A stretch of 64,000 nt of DNA from Amphritea atlantica (GCF_900111095.1 NZ_FOGB01000001.1:62001-126000); one strand, 5' to 3'; shown: positions 1 through 9,701, counted from the first letter of the stretch. Notes: a model not told the origin generated them from the sequence alone. Numbers and translations are program-made.

Positions 1-592
1 CAATCTGATTCTCGAAGCGGGTGCCAAACTGGCGGTTATCGGTGAGAACGGTGCCGGTAAAACCACCTTCCTGCGCTGTCTGATGGATGAGTTGCAGGCA
101 AAAGAGGGCACCGTGAAATGGTCGGAAAATGCCTCAATCGGCTACTGTCCGCAGGATAGCTCGGCTGACTTTAACTGCGATCTGACGCTGTTCGAGTGGA
201 TGTCACAGTGGCGTACGCCCAAACATGATGACCTTAAAGTCCGTGCACTGCTGGGACGTTTGCTGTTTACCGCGGATGACTTCAATAAGAAGGCCCGGGT
301 CTGCTCCGGTGGTGAGAAAAACCGACTGCTGTTCGGCAAACTGATGATGATGGATATCAATGTCCTGATTATGGACGAGCCCACCAACCACATGGATATG
401 GAAGCGATTGAAGCACTGAATATCGCTCTGGAAGGGTTTGATGGCACACTGATCTTTGTCAGCCATGACCGCGCCTTTGTCTCGTCGCTGGCGGACAATA
501 TTATTGAGATTAAAGATCACAAAGTGATCCACTTCCCCGGTACCTTTGATGAATATCTGGATAACCAGACCAAAGCTGCCCGGGTCGCCTGA
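1..592 (+). CDS. ybiT: ABC-F family ATPase, YbiT-like, C-terminal part (5' end outside window)
   Basis: The reading frame is open from base 2, so the gene starts upstream of the window; what is seen is the second nucleotide-binding domain. It shows a Walker A motif (GENGAGKTT), the ABC signature region (CSGGEKNR), Walker B with the ABC-F signature DEPTNHMD, and the switch histidine in FVSHDR. There are no membrane segments. ABC-F proteins bind the ribosome and modulate translation; the wording around the signature and the C-terminus resembles E. coli YbiT more than Uup or EttA. The function is known from the family and was not deduced from neighbours, which are unrelated. Confidence 0.88.
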   Translation, partial: NLILEAGAKLAVIGENGAGKTTFLRCLMDELQAKEGTVKWSENASIGYCPQDSSADFNCDLTLFEWMSQWRTPKHDDLKVRALLGRLLFTADDFNKKARVCSGGEKNRLLFGKLMMMDINVLIMDEPTNHMDMEAIEALNIALEGFDGTLIFVSHDRAFVSSLADNIIEIKDHKVIHFPGTFDEYLDNQTKAARVA

Positions 593-621
593 AGGAAGGA
601 GCAAACCGCTAAAGCTAGCTC

Positions 622-830
622 ACCACAGAGGTCACAGAGAAAAGATTCATAATGTTCTTCTCCGTGGCCTCTGTGCTCTCTGTGGTAAATATTGCTGGAT
701 TATGAGACAGCGAAGGTGCAACCCCTGAACCTGGCTCACCACAGAGGACACCGTACCCAAGGGGCATCCTAAGAACACAGAGGAAAGATTAATAAGCTCT
801 TCTCTGTGGCCTCTGTGTACTCTGTGGTAA
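622..830. repeat. Paired CACAGAG-type inverted repeats
   Basis: Two successive copies (about 622-688 and 733-830) each begin with accacagagg and end with ctctgtggt, giving imperfect inverted repeats that would fold as long hairpins in either strand. Related sequences recur at about 27420, 32010, 33885, 38620-38700, 39320 and 45060. They fill the gap between the ybiT-like gene and the PACE gene. They could act as terminators or be REP-like selfish repeats; the sequence does not decide. Confidence 0.75.
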
Positions 831-900
831 AAATTTATTATCCCCCCGGTTAGCCAAAGCACAGCACCAGAGGTGTTTCAGTGCTCTCAGACGAGCTCTC

Positions 901-1371
901 TCAGACAGTGCTCTCAGACAAAGGCAGTGACGCGGCGGGTTGAGCCACCGGAAACACCCGGTCATAGCTCCAGTTAAATACCAGGGTGTAGGCCATTACC
1001 GCGAAAATCATCACCATATCCACCACCAGTGCCTGCATAAAGGTCACATCCAGCCACCAGACAATCAGCGGCAATGAGGTGGCAGTCAGTGTGATTTCCA
1101 GTCCCATCGCATGAATAATCCGGCCCAGCAGTTTTCGCTCGGTGGGAACCCTGCCACGACGAACATCATAGCGATCAAACAAGTAGTTAAAGATCGGGTT
1201 GATCAGCATCGCCTTGAGACTGATCACCACGGATAACATCCCCACATCAACGATATCCCGGTTGAGCATCAGAGACATCATCGGCGCCAGCAGGGTCAGT
1301 AACAGCGCCTCAAACATCAGAGTGTGACGCAGACGATCCATGGGAGTACGGGTAATAATAGGCTGATTCAT
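901..1371 (-). CDS. PACE-family efflux transporter (bacterial transmembrane pair domains)
   Basis: The 156-residue protein has four hydrophobic segments arranged as two pairs, the layout of the proteobacterial antimicrobial compound efflux (PACE/AceI) family. Family features visible are the early MFEALLLTL segment carrying a membrane Glu, the NPIFNYLFDR segment closing the first repeat, and the matching FNWSYDRVFP segment closing the second. Characterised relatives export cationic biocides such as chlorhexidine or short-chain diamines using the proton gradient; the substrate here is unknown. It is divergent from a LysR regulator, the same arrangement as aceI/aceR, which supports regulation by that gene. 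Confidence 0.85.
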   Translation of the reverse strand: MNQPIITRTPMDRLRHTLMFEALLLTLLAPMMSLMLNRDIVDVGMLSVVISLKAMLINPIFNYLFDRYDVRRGRVPTERKLLGRIIHAMGLEITLTATSLPLIVWWLDVTFMQALVVDMVMIFAVMAYTLVFNWSYDRVFPVAQPAASLPLSESTV

Positions 1372-1460
1372 GATGGCTCCTTACAAATTCCCTGTCAGCT
1401 GACAGTGCTTAAATGATGGTGGCCATTCTAGGGTTTATTTAGATAGATAAAAGTTAGATA

Positions 1461-1479
1461 CTATCTGAATTTCAGATAG
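1461..1479. promoter_or_regulatory. Palindrome between PACE gene and LysR gene
   Basis: CTATCTGAA-T-TTCAGATAG is a perfect 9-bp inverted repeat with a one-base centre, lying 15 bases before the LysR start and about 90 bases before the PACE start. LysR regulators commonly bind such a T-N11-A type dyad in divergent promoters, so this is the best candidate operator. The assignment is an inference from position and symmetry. Confidence 0.55.
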
Positions 1480-1494
1480 GTTGAGGGTGTGCAG

Positions 1495-2382
1495 ATGGCA
1501 GGTATTGATCAGTTGGAGGCCTTTGTAATGGCGGCTGAAACCGGCTCGTTCTCGGCCGCCGCCCGGCGTCTGGGAAAGGCGCAGTCCGCGGTGAGTACAG
1601 CGATCAGTAATCTGGAGCTGGACAGTAATGTCGAGCTGTTTGATCGCAGCAGCCGCAATCCGGTGCTGACAAAAAGCGGAGAAGCACTGCTGGAATACGC
1701 CCGCACCGTGCTTCACAGTCAGCATGAGTTTCGTGTCCATGCCCAGGCGCTGGGGCACAGTGATGAGGTCGAACTCTGTCTGGCGGTGGAGCAGAGTATC
1801 TCCAACCGGCCACTGATGGCGATTCTGCACCGCTTCGAACAGCGATTTCCCCATATTCAGCTGGAACTGCTGGACCCCGGCGGCAGCGATGTCGCGGAAC
1901 TGGTGCGCACCAACCGTGCGGATATCGGCCTGATGCTGGAGCGCGAGAGCTATCCTCAGGGGTTTGGTTTTCGCGGCATCGGTTATTCTGAGCGGGTGGC
2001 AGTGTGCCGCCATGATCATCCCATTGTTGTTAAACAGCCGGTGTCACATGCAAACCTGCGTGCTTATCGGCAGCTGGTGCTGCGTAGCCTGGACCTCAGT
2101 GATCGCAGCCATGAACGACTGATGTTCAGCCCCAGTATCTGGTTTTCAGAAAGTCCCCACCTGATTATGGACCTGCTATGCAGTGGTCTGGGGTGGGCCT
2201 ATCTGCACCGTAATGTGGTGCAGGAAAAACTGGATAGCGGCGAACTGATTATCCTGCAACGGGACTATCAGAAGGTCGCCAGCTTGCAGGGGATCGACGT
2301 GGTCTGGGCAGAAAACCGTTCCCTGGGTAGTGCCGGTAGCTGGCTGCTGGAAGAGCTGTCACAGCTGGATCTGACTGTGTAA
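1495..2382 (+). CDS. LysR-family transcriptional regulator
   Basis: The protein has about 296 residues. An N-terminal winged helix-turn-helix (QLEAFVMAAETGSFSAAARR, then QSAVSTAISNLE) is followed by a LysR substrate-binding domain from about residue 90. The ATG at 1495 was chosen because GAGGG lies 7 bases upstream; a GTG at 1489 is in frame but too close to it. The gene is divergent from the PACE transporter and shares a palindromic intergenic region with it, so it probably controls that transporter and itself. The inducer is unknown. Confidence 0.85.
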   Translation: MAGIDQLEAFVMAAETGSFSAAARRLGKAQSAVSTAISNLELDSNVELFDRSSRNPVLTKSGEALLEYARTVLHSQHEFRVHAQALGHSDEVELCLAVEQSISNRPLMAILHRFEQRFPHIQLELLDPGGSDVAELVRTNRADIGLMLERESYPQGFGFRGIGYSERVAVCRHDHPIVVKQPVSHANLRAYRQLVLRSLDLSDRSHERLMFSPSIWFSESPHLIMDLLCSGLGWAYLHRNVVQEKLDSGELIILQRDYQKVASLQGIDVVWAENRSLGSAGSWLLEELSQLDLTV

Positions 2383-2408
2383 ATCTTAGAACGCGGCTTC
2401 GTCGCTTG

Positions 2409-2715
2409 CTAGAACGGAGCCTTCGGCTCCTGCTAGTGGCTAGACGGAAACTTCGTTTCCTTGCTAGAAAAAGCGAAGAAAAGAGCATAAAAACCGTGGT
2501 TAGAATGAGGCTGCGCGGCTTGTTCGCGGGGATACCACAGGGTTTGATTCCTTTAATTTTGTAATGATAAAGCGAAGACGTGGCTAGAACGGAGCCTTCG
2601 GCTCCTGCTCGTGGCTAGACGGAAACTTCGTTTCCTTGCTAGAAAAAGCGAAGAAAAGAGCATAAAAAGCCGTGGTTATAATGTGGCTGAGCGGCTTGCT
2701 CGCGGGGATACCATT
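2409..2715. repeat. Two direct copies of a palindrome-rich intergenic repeat
   Basis: Copies at about 2409-2530 and 2584-2715 share the series ctagaacggagccttcggct, gctagacggaaacttcgttt and ggataccac/tt. Each copy contains short perfect hairpins such as GGAGCCTTCGGCTCC and GGAAACTTCGTTTCC. Related 'gctagaa-cgaagcg' sequences occur near 12230-12290, 27050-27110 and 37090-37170. No coding potential is seen here. They mark the left side of the accessory island. Confidence 0.75.
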
Positions 2716-2877
2716 GGCTTTGATTCCAGTGGTTTAGGGATGAAAGTATGTCAATTGTCCCTGTTCAGGGGACCCCCTTTCTCTTGAACACTGAAAATAG
2801 TGAACTAACTCTTTGATTCAACTGAATATGGGTATTATGATTGAGGCAAGTTTATGGCAGGGACGCGGCCTCTGGAA

Positions 2878-3009
2878 GCACTATAATTCTGTAAGATGCC
2901 TCTCTTAATTAGTGCTAACCTGCTGATTTATAATATAAAAATGTTTTTTGGTCTATCGGGCTTCCAGAATTATAGTGCCTGGGAGTTATAGTGCCAAAGG
3001 GCACTATAA
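2878..3009. repeat. Nested inverted repeats built on GCACTATAA
   Basis: GCACTATAATTCTG at 2878-2891 is matched perfectly by its reverse complement at 2965-2978. Right after it, TTATAGTGCC (2986-2995) and GGCACTATAA (3000-3009) form a 10-bp hairpin with a 4-base loop. Four copies of the same core thus sit in 130 bases directly before the first cassette-like gene. They could be the end of a mobile element, a recombination site or an operator; none of these is established. Confidence 0.6.
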
Positions 3010-3028
3010 TTAGCTGTTAACTGTACCT

Positions 3029-3730
3029 ATGACTACCAACGCACAAAAAGAGCGAGAAATGGTTTACGCATCTCAATTGGCTAAAACCCTAGGGGGCAAT
3101 TGGACTATTGAGTTTCCAGACGATGAGCGTGAATGGCCTGACTTGCTCGTTCACGATGGAGTTCAGCAGTTTGGACTAGAAGTAAGAGAAATTACTAAAG
3201 ATAAGGAAACCAAAAAAGGCTCCATACGAAGAGCCAGCGAGGGTCGCAACAATCAAATTATTCAGAAGCTCGCTGATAGCTATTATCAGCAGACTAGCAT
3301 TCCTATAAAGGTTGGAATCTTGGGAAATATTGATAATGAGACGGTAATACTAGAATCTCTATTGCAGTTCTCCATCGAATCTAAGGAGTGGGATAACATA
3401 AGAATAGATACGAATAAGAACTCTATAATCTACGCTACCCACCTTCCTGAAGAAATAGGAATCTATAAACGATGGGAGTATGTCGACGATAGAGTCGGGT
3501 GGGTAAGAGAAATCGATAGTGAATTTCTAGCACCATTTATCATAGAGAAGGAAAAAAAGATTCCGAAGTATAAAATTCACCTAGATGATATACGGCTTTT
3601 GTTGGTCGCTGATCCTACATATAGTTCTGGTCAGCTCTTGTTTACGGATAACAAAATTGATATTGAAAGTGAGTTTAATGAAATCTATTTTTTGGTCTAT
3701 CCAAATGAAGTTCATCGAGCAAACAGTTAA
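3029..3730 (+). CDS. Cassette-encoded hypothetical protein with possible PD-(D/E)XK nuclease core
   Basis: This protein of 233 residues has no recognised full-length family. Around residues 35-57 the pattern WPDLLV-x8-FGLEVREITK resembles the D...ExK active-site strand-turn-strand of PD-(D/E)XK nucleases, with Arg in place of the usual Lys. This is a weak, pattern-level match. The gene is AT-rich compared with the core genes around it. Its stop codon lies inside the following attC site, as is typical for integron gene cassettes. No clear ribosome binding site is visible before the ATG. It could be a defence nuclease or something unrelated. Confidence 0.6.
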   Translation: MTTNAQKEREMVYASQLAKTLGGNWTIEFPDDEREWPDLLVHDGVQQFGLEVREITKDKETKKGSIRRASEGRNNQIIQKLADSYYQQTSIPIKVGILGNIDNETVILESLLQFSIESKEWDNIRIDTNKNSIIYATHLPEEIGIYKRWEYVDDRVGWVREIDSEFLAPFIIEKEKKIPKYKIHLDDIRLLLVADPTYSSGQLLFTDNKIDIESEFNEIYFLVYPNEVHRANS

Positions 3731-3784
3731 CAAGGCAAGCAAGAGGAACCGCCTAGACGGCGGCCCCTTCTTGCGGCGTTAGGT
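3725..3784 (+). other. attC site of integron cassette 1
   Basis: A 60-base site bounded by AGTTAAC (R') and GTTAGGT (R''), with complementary arms GCAAG-AAGAGG and CCCCTTCTTGC around an inner CGCC/GGCG stem. This is the boundary and palindrome structure expected of an integron attC. It overlaps the stop codon of the preceding gene and ends just before the next one. Confidence 0.8.
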
Positions 3785-3797
3785 GAAAGGAATCAAA

Positions 3798-4934
3798 TTG
3801 AGATCGAATCAAGAAAAGTTCATAAAATATGAAGAAGAGAGAAATACTCTCTTTGTCTTTGGTGCAGGCGCATCTATTGCAGAAGGCGCTCCATTACAAA
3901 AAGACATTTTAAAGCTGATCTTCGAGTCTAATGACAAGCAATTAACTTCCTCTGAAGCTGCTAATCAAGTACGCGTCTTTATTAACGAGAATTTTGATCT
4001 AACTGAAGATGGATACCCAACGCTCGAATCAGTATTTGGTTATCTAGAATACTTTATTAGCAAGCGAGAAGGTCTAGGAAAAGAGTATACAACCTTAAAA
4101 ATTATCGAAATCAAAAAAGCTTTGATACAGCTAGTACATTATGTGATTTCAAAGCCCATGGCAGATAAAAACAACACATATCGGAAATTTTGGAGTGCTG
4201 TCTCTGAAACCAATAGGAATATCTCTGTTGTAACTATGAATTACGATACGCTTCTAGATGAGGCGTTTGACTTTTTATATCCCGATAGAGGTTATATTGA
4301 TTATTGCATTGAGCTAATGAATTATAATCATTATGACAAAATTGACCCATTTCATTGGTGGGCAAACCCCCGAGATCCTGTAACAGTATGGGATGGCGGT
4401 GATCCTAAGCCAATAAAACTCATTAAAGTACATGGCTCACTGAACTGGAAATATTGTAATTGCTGCAATCAAGTCTTATTAACGGCATGGGACACTAATA
4501 TCGATCTAAGCTCTATGGCTTTCAAAGGGTTCACATATGCCAGCTGTGGCAATTTAGAAACCCAAGAATTTGAACTTGTTTGCCCATTAGATGGAAACAG
4601 GTTCGATACATTTATAGTCCCGCCGTCCCATATTAAAGATCTTTCTCATCCAGCTATTAACAAATTACTCGACGAGGCGGCAATCGAAATTAGGAAGGCT
4701 AAAAAAATAGTATTTGTAGGTTATTCATTTCCAGAAGCAGATGTTCATATAAAAGCTCTCTTTATAAAAAACATGAAGAACGATGCTGAATTACACATTG
4801 TTGATCCTTATATAAACAGCACTATTAGGTCTAGTTACAAATCCTTATCAGCCGAACCTTTTTTCTATAACAAAACATTTGATGAGTTTGTAACTGATAA
4901 CTTATCAAGCCTGATAGAATCACCATACAAGTGA
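3798..4934 (+). CDS. SIR2-like domain protein (cassette-encoded)
   Basis: The protein has about 378 residues. Motifs of the SIR2 NAD-binding fold are visible: GAGAS near the N-terminus, TMNYDT in the middle, and KVHGSLNW carrying the expected catalytic histidine. These are followed by cysteine pairs (CNCC, CGN) and a GYSFPEAD segment. SIR2-like proteins of this layout act as NAD+-depleting effectors in several anti-phage systems; that role here is an inference. The start was taken at TTG 3798 because GAAAGG lies 7 bases before it; GTG 3783 is an alternative overlapping the attC. An IS element follows directly, separating the gene from the attC that probably belonged to it. Confidence 0.78.
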   Translation: MRSNQEKFIKYEEERNTLFVFGAGASIAEGAPLQKDILKLIFESNDKQLTSSEAANQVRVFINENFDLTEDGYPTLESVFGYLEYFISKREGLGKEYTTLKIIEIKKALIQLVHYVISKPMADKNNTYRKFWSAVSETNRNISVVTMNYDTLLDEAFDFLYPDRGYIDYCIELMNYNHYDKIDPFHWWANPRDPVTVWDGGDPKPIKLIKVHGSLNWKYCNCCNQVLLTAWDTNIDLSSMAFKGFTYASCGNLETQEFELVCPLDGNRFDTFIVPPSHIKDLSHPAINKLLDEAAIEIRKAKKIVFVGYSFPEADVHIKALFIKNMKNDAELHIVDPYINSTIRSSYKSLSAEPFFYNKTFDEFVTDNLSSLIESPYK

Positions 4935-4956
4935 CTGTGGTGTTCTGTCAATAATA

Positions 4957-6103
<1,147 letters not shown>

Positions 6104-6213
6104 AATTAACCATACAAGGCCAGGCAAATCGGACACAAACTCGCTGTCACCTTTTTTGCAAACGGCGCAATAAAGGCGCCATCAATTTTGTGCCGTTGCT
6201 AGCGGCGTTATGT
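6104..6213 (+). other. attC site, about 110 bases, right of the IS element
   Basis: It is bounded by AATTAAC and GTTATGT. The arms GGACACAAA and TTTGTGCC, and the inner GGCGC/GCGCC pairs, give the imperfect palindrome of a long attC. It probably belonged to the SIR2-like cassette before the IS inserted. The left edge may be altered by the insertion. Confidence 0.7.
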
Positions 6214-6242
6214 ACTTTAAGGAATAGCCAGGAGAACATTAC

Positions 6243-6749
6243 TTGAAGCTAACTGAAATATTAGCCATTTACGCTGCGCTTCTTTCTACAATTGTTTTCT
6301 TTTGGAATGTCGTCAGAACAGTTCCTAGATACAAAGTAGATATTGGATTTGGTATAGAAAGTGAAAATGATCAACCGAAACATGGAGTTTACATTTCAAC
6401 AAAAAATCCATCGCCCCACACTGTACATTTGGCGAATATAGATATTCTTTACCGTCATAGCGAGGAAAGCTTTTTCGAGCGGGTTAAATTCCTATTCAAG
6501 TATAAACGCTTACCAATCTCTGTAGGCTGGGTATATTCAAGTCTTTCACTTTATAAAATTGATGACAAATGTCCAATATCATTAGAATCAGGAAAGTCTC
6601 ACATGGTTTTTGTTCCTAATGAAACCTTAGAGGAAATTTTGGAAGGTTCTTGTAGCCGAGATTTAAGAGCTTGTGTCAGCGATCAATTATGGAGGCGAAA
6701 ATATTCAAATGTTTTTGTATATCCAAAAGATGGCATTAGTAGAAATTAA
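6243..6749 (+). CDS. Cassette-encoded membrane-anchored hypothetical protein
   Basis: A 168-residue protein starting with TTG, preceded by AGGAGA with 8-base spacing. A single N-terminal membrane helix (residues about 5-23, LAIYAALLSTIVFFW) is followed by a soluble domain rich in beta-prone segments. No family is recognised. It lies between two attC sites, so it is a gene cassette. The next gene in the array also encodes a membrane protein, but each cassette is expected to be an independent unit. Confidence 0.6.
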   Translation: MKLTEILAIYAALLSTIVFFWNVVRTVPRYKVDIGFGIESENDQPKHGVYISTKNPSPHTVHLANIDILYRHSEESFFERVKFLFKYKRLPISVGWVYSSLSLYKIDDKCPISLESGKSHMVFVPNETLEEILEGSCSRDLRACVSDQLWRRKYSNVFVYPKDGISRN

Positions 6750-6755
6750 CAACGT

Positions 6756-6830
6756 ACATAACAATCGCATTCACACGGATAATTTGCTCTGCTGCGCGCC
6801 GCAAATTCCCGGTGATGCGTGGCGTTACAT
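6756..6830 (+). other. attC site of integron cassette
   Basis: It is bounded by ACATAAC and GTTACAT, which are near-complementary, with arms CGCATTCACACGG and CCGGTGATGCG and inner stem ATTTGC/GCAAAT. All the features of an attC are visible within 75 bases. Confidence 0.88.
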
Positions 6831-6848
6831 TGCAAATGGGAGATTCGT

Positions 6849-7721
6849 ATGGAAGATGAATTAGATCCAGCTATCCAACAAGCAAGTGTAGAAAAAGAAG
6901 AACCTGCTATTGATAAAAGAGATACTGATTTAGAAGACCTTGCAAAAGTTGAGCTTACTAAGGCTACCATAAGTCAATCAATTGGAACTCTCATTTACCC
7001 CATAACAAGCGAGATAGCAAAGTTAGAAGTTAAGGGTATCAATAAAGTTAAAGAATTTAATCGCGATAGGAAAAAGGCAAAATTACTGAAAAAAAATCAA
7101 GGGGCTATAGAAGAAATACTTGAGAAAGCCGAAGAAGACTCTAGTAATTTAGATGCAATTGAGAAGATATATGATGCTGTAGAGAGTGCCATAGAGCAAG
7201 ATATTGAGAATCCCGAAGTAGCAGAGCTGTGGAGCAACATCATTTCCAAGATAAAAAACGGAAATGTAGACGTAGAGATTCTAAAGGAAAAATTAACGCT
7301 ATTAACTACTGCTGAAGCAAAGTTTCTAATTGAATTCTATCTAGATAAGCATGCAAACGTTAACGTAAATTCCGCAGTAGAAGCACTTTCATTTCGGTCT
7401 AGTAAGGACAAAGAATATCTTCGAAATAGAGAATTAGCTAAATCACTTAGTTCGAAAGGAATTCTTGAGCAATCGTTTCCAGTGGTAAGAACGATTTTGC
7501 TTGCTCTTATGCCAGTTTTTTTCTTCTTGCTAGCAGCAGAAGCTAACAGGGAATTATTCTCCAGTATGTCAATAAACGTTAGCTCAGCCAATAATGTAAT
7601 TTTAATGGGTGTATTAGGCGTTATGATAGGCATTATGTTTCTCCCATTTATCAAACAAAGAACTTCTCTTACCTGGATTGGAGAAGAATTATGCAATGGT
7701 ATCTCTAGTGAAAATCTTTAA
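6849..7721 (+). CDS. Cassette-encoded protein with C-terminal membrane helices, possibly DUF4393/Abi-alpha-like
   Basis: The protein has about 290 residues. A charged, helical N-terminal half includes the stretch NPEVAELWSNIISKIKNG followed by LTLLTTAEAKFLIEF. The order 'LW-N-I...L..L...EA.FL' recalls DUF4393 (abortive-infection-alpha-like) proteins, but this is a weak resemblance by eye. Two hydrophobic segments near residues 217-235 and 252-272 suggest a membrane anchor at the C-terminus. ATG 6849 was chosen because an upstream in-frame ATG lies inside the attC. AT-rich, and flanked by attC sites on both sides. Confidence 0.6.
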   Translation: MEDELDPAIQQASVEKEEPAIDKRDTDLEDLAKVELTKATISQSIGTLIYPITSEIAKLEVKGINKVKEFNRDRKKAKLLKKNQGAIEEILEKAEEDSSNLDAIEKIYDAVESAIEQDIENPEVAELWSNIISKIKNGNVDVEILKEKLTLLTTAEAKFLIEFYLDKHANVNVNSAVEALSFRSSKDKEYLRNRELAKSLSSKGILEQSFPVVRTILLALMPVFFFLLAAEANRELFSSMSINVSSANNVILMGVLGVMIGIMFLPFIKQRTSLTWIGEELCNGISSENL

Positions 7722-7783
7722 ATGTAACAAGCCATTGTAACGGACTCGGAAAAGCCCCTCGCCGTTAAATAGGGGCGTTAGAT
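7722..7783 (+). other. attC site of integron cassette
   Basis: It is bounded by ATGTAAC and GTTAGAT, with inner arms AGCCCCT and AGGGGC and outer pairing CGG/CCG. The 62-base length is typical of short attC sites. Confidence 0.82.
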
Positions 7784-7799
7784 GCAAAAGGATAGCTCT

Positions 7800-9059
7800 A
7801 TGGAAAAATATTGCATCATTTGCAGAGAAGAAAGCGATAACTTTTCTGATGAGCATGTAATCCCTGACGCCCTAGGTGGTTACTACCATATTTATACTGT
7901 TTGCAAAGAATGCAACTCTGATCTCGGTTCATCGGTTGACGCAAAGTTGGTTAATCATCAATTTGCAGAGTTCCAGAGATATTTGCTTGGTTTAACAGGT
8001 AAATCTAAAAAACTACCAAACCCATTCTCTGGCACGCACCATATTGCTGAAGACGTAAACAAAAAAATTCAACTTCGGCTTGGAGAGGACGGTAAGCCCA
8101 CGCCCTACACCATTACCAATGTAAGCTATGAAGAATTAGAAACTGAAGGTGGCGGAACCAAAGTTAGTATATGTATTGATGCGTCGGATGAAAAAAAGCT
8201 AGATAGCATACTTGAGAAAATAGCGAAAAAATTGCAGGTACCAATAGAGCAGCTCGAAGGAATAGACCGCAGCGTTCAAACAGTCGAAAAACCAAACATT
8301 AAATGCTCGCTATCTATCGATCTGGCAGATTTTAAGATTGGGTTATTGAAAATTGCTTATGAATTCTCTGTGGACACAGTGGATGGGTATTTTTCGGATC
8401 CATCGGCTATAGAAATATCAGAAATTCTCAAAAATGCAAAATACGACTCAGTAGAGAAATTTGTTTCCATTGGAAGTGGTTTCGATCATCAAATATTTGA
8501 TGGTTTACGTGATTATTTAGATTTTGAAAGTAAAAAACACTATCTCATAATTGTTGGTTCGCAAGATCATGGGTTAGTGTGCTTGGTTCACCTTCACGGG
8601 ATGTTTTCAGTAGGTGTCCGCTTATCTAATTTACCTTATCCAGACAGCTTAGCGGTAATTGGTGTAAACGACATAGAAAAGAAGTCGTTCAGAAAGATAC
8701 ACCCAGAGCAGCTACTGCAAGAGGTTTTTGCACCTCCTGAGCTCAGATTTCAATACTATTTTCCAACAGAACACGCGGCTCAGGAATTCTTGGACCTGCA
8801 AACCTCTGAAGAATTTGGGTTTCATACAACGGAAGCAGGTCACCCCGTTTTTGATAGTCAAGGAAACCCTCTTGATTCAGACCTCTATTCAAAAATGAAG
8901 GAATCAGAGCATTTGGTAACCTCAGAGGCTTTAGAAGGAGGGGGTATAGCTCACACTTTCCCAATCCAAGATGAGCTATTCATAAAAATATTGCCCACAG
9001 GAAAGTTGGTGCAAGTAATAGCCGTCCGTGAAGAGCTGCGGCAGATTGCGAAGCTATGA
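7800..9059 (+). CDS. HNH endonuclease-like protein (HNH_5 type), cassette-encoded
   Basis: The protein has about 419 residues. The first 60 residues show CIIC, then SDEHVIPDALGG and CKECNSDLGSSVD, the paired-cysteine plus EHxIP arrangement of the HNH_5 group of HNH domains. The remaining 350 residues match no family recognised here. ATG 7800 is preferred to ATG 7782 because AAAGGA lies just upstream of it. HNH proteins cut nucleic acid, and many occur in defence or mobile contexts; whether this one is a restriction-type enzyme is unknown. It sits between two attC sites. Confidence 0.72.
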   Translation: MEKYCIICREESDNFSDEHVIPDALGGYYHIYTVCKECNSDLGSSVDAKLVNHQFAEFQRYLLGLTGKSKKLPNPFSGTHHIAEDVNKKIQLRLGEDGKPTPYTITNVSYEELETEGGGTKVSICIDASDEKKLDSILEKIAKKLQVPIEQLEGIDRSVQTVEKPNIKCSLSIDLADFKIGLLKIAYEFSVDTVDGYFSDPSAIEISEILKNAKYDSVEKFVSIGSGFDHQIFDGLRDYLDFESKKHYLIIVGSQDHGLVCLVHLHGMFSVGVRLSNLPYPDSLAVIGVNDIEKKSFRKIHPEQLLQEVFAPPELRFQYYFPTEHAAQEFLDLQTSEEFGFHTTEAGHPVFDSQGNPLDSDLYSKMKESEHLVTSEALEGGGIAHTFPIQDELFIKILPTGKLVQVIAVREELRQIAKL

Positions 9060-9069
9060 ATGGTTTGGC

Positions 9070-9156
9070 ATCTAACAATTGCATTGAGAAGGACGCATTT
9101 TTCGCTACGCCCTTCGGGCTTCACTCCAAATGCGCCCCTCATGCAAGGCGTTAAGT
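9070..9156 (+). other. attC site of integron cassette
   Basis: It is bounded by ATCTAAC and GTTAAGT. The arms TTGCAT-GAGAAGGACGCATTT and AAATGCGCC-ATGCAA surround a central CGCCCTTCGGGC-type hairpin. It is 87 bases long and begins just after the HNH gene. Confidence 0.88.
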
Positions 9157-9169
9157 GTCAAGGGAAGAT

Positions 9170-9301
9170 ATGAGCAAAGACCGCTATTACTACGATAGAA
9201 TTACTATGGCTCTTGACGATCTCCTACGGTGCAAGCGATATTGTGAGGCGATGTTAAAGATTCCATTAGGAAAATTATTTTCCGTGATAAAAGGGCTTTG
9301 A
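9170..9301 (+). CDS. Short cassette reading frame, probably truncated
   Basis: A 43-codon frame starts with ATG 9170, 7 bases after GGGAAG, immediately after an attC. The sequence MSKDRYYYDRITMALDD is followed by LRCKRYCEAMLKIP and then runs into an IS1595 remnant. The start position and ribosome site suggest that it was the beginning of a cassette gene whose remainder was lost. No family was recognised for so short a piece. Confidence 0.4.
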   Translation: MSKDRYYYDRITMALDDLLRCKRYCEAMLKIPLGKLFSVIKGL

Positions 9302-9313
9302 CCCCTTTAGTTG

Positions 9314-9621
9314 GCTTGTTTTAAGGCGGTTAAAGAGACTGAATGTGAACACCTGGGTTTGTTGTGGGCGGCAAGCTTGAGTTACTGGATCACAAAGCGT
9401 TCAACTGGGTTAACACGATGATTAGTAACGTTAAAAATTCACTTCGAGGTAGTTGCCATTCAATCGGAGCAAAGCATTTACCAAGACATCTGGCTGAATA
9501 TTGTTTCCGTTTTAATCATCGCTTTGATCTGCCTGCAATGCTGCCCAAGCTTGGTCGTACCGCCGTCAGGACACCACCGATGCCATACCGACTCCTGAAG
9601 CTGGCTGAGCATTATGGGTAA
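9314..9621 (+). pseudogene. IS1595-family transposase remnant, frameshifted
   Basis: Two frames join to give the C-terminal third of an IS1595-type (ISXO2-like) transposase. ACFKAVKETECEHLG at 9314-9358 continues in another frame as FVVGGKLELLDHKAFNWVN to the stop at 9621, ending in RTPPMPYRLLKLAEHYG. A single-base loss in the T run at about 9358-9360 explains the shift. The N-terminal two-thirds with the catalytic residues is absent, so the element is inactive. It disrupts the cassette array between the 9070 attC and the gene at 9702. Confidence 0.75.
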
Positions 9622-9701
9622 TCAGGTATTTTTATGTCAAAATGTCTAATCCGACAGTCTCGTTAGAAGTTAATAAGACCTTATGTTTAAGAGAGGATAC
9701 T

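Noticed and set aside
546-862. Short frames of 60-71 codons on both strands after the ybiT-like gene
   Set aside because: They lie in CACAGAG-type inverted repeats.
3016-3022. GTTAACT before the first cassette as an attI or attC right end
   Set aside because: The heptamer departs from the consensus and no partner arm fits; the GCACTATAA hairpin next to it does not form an attC.
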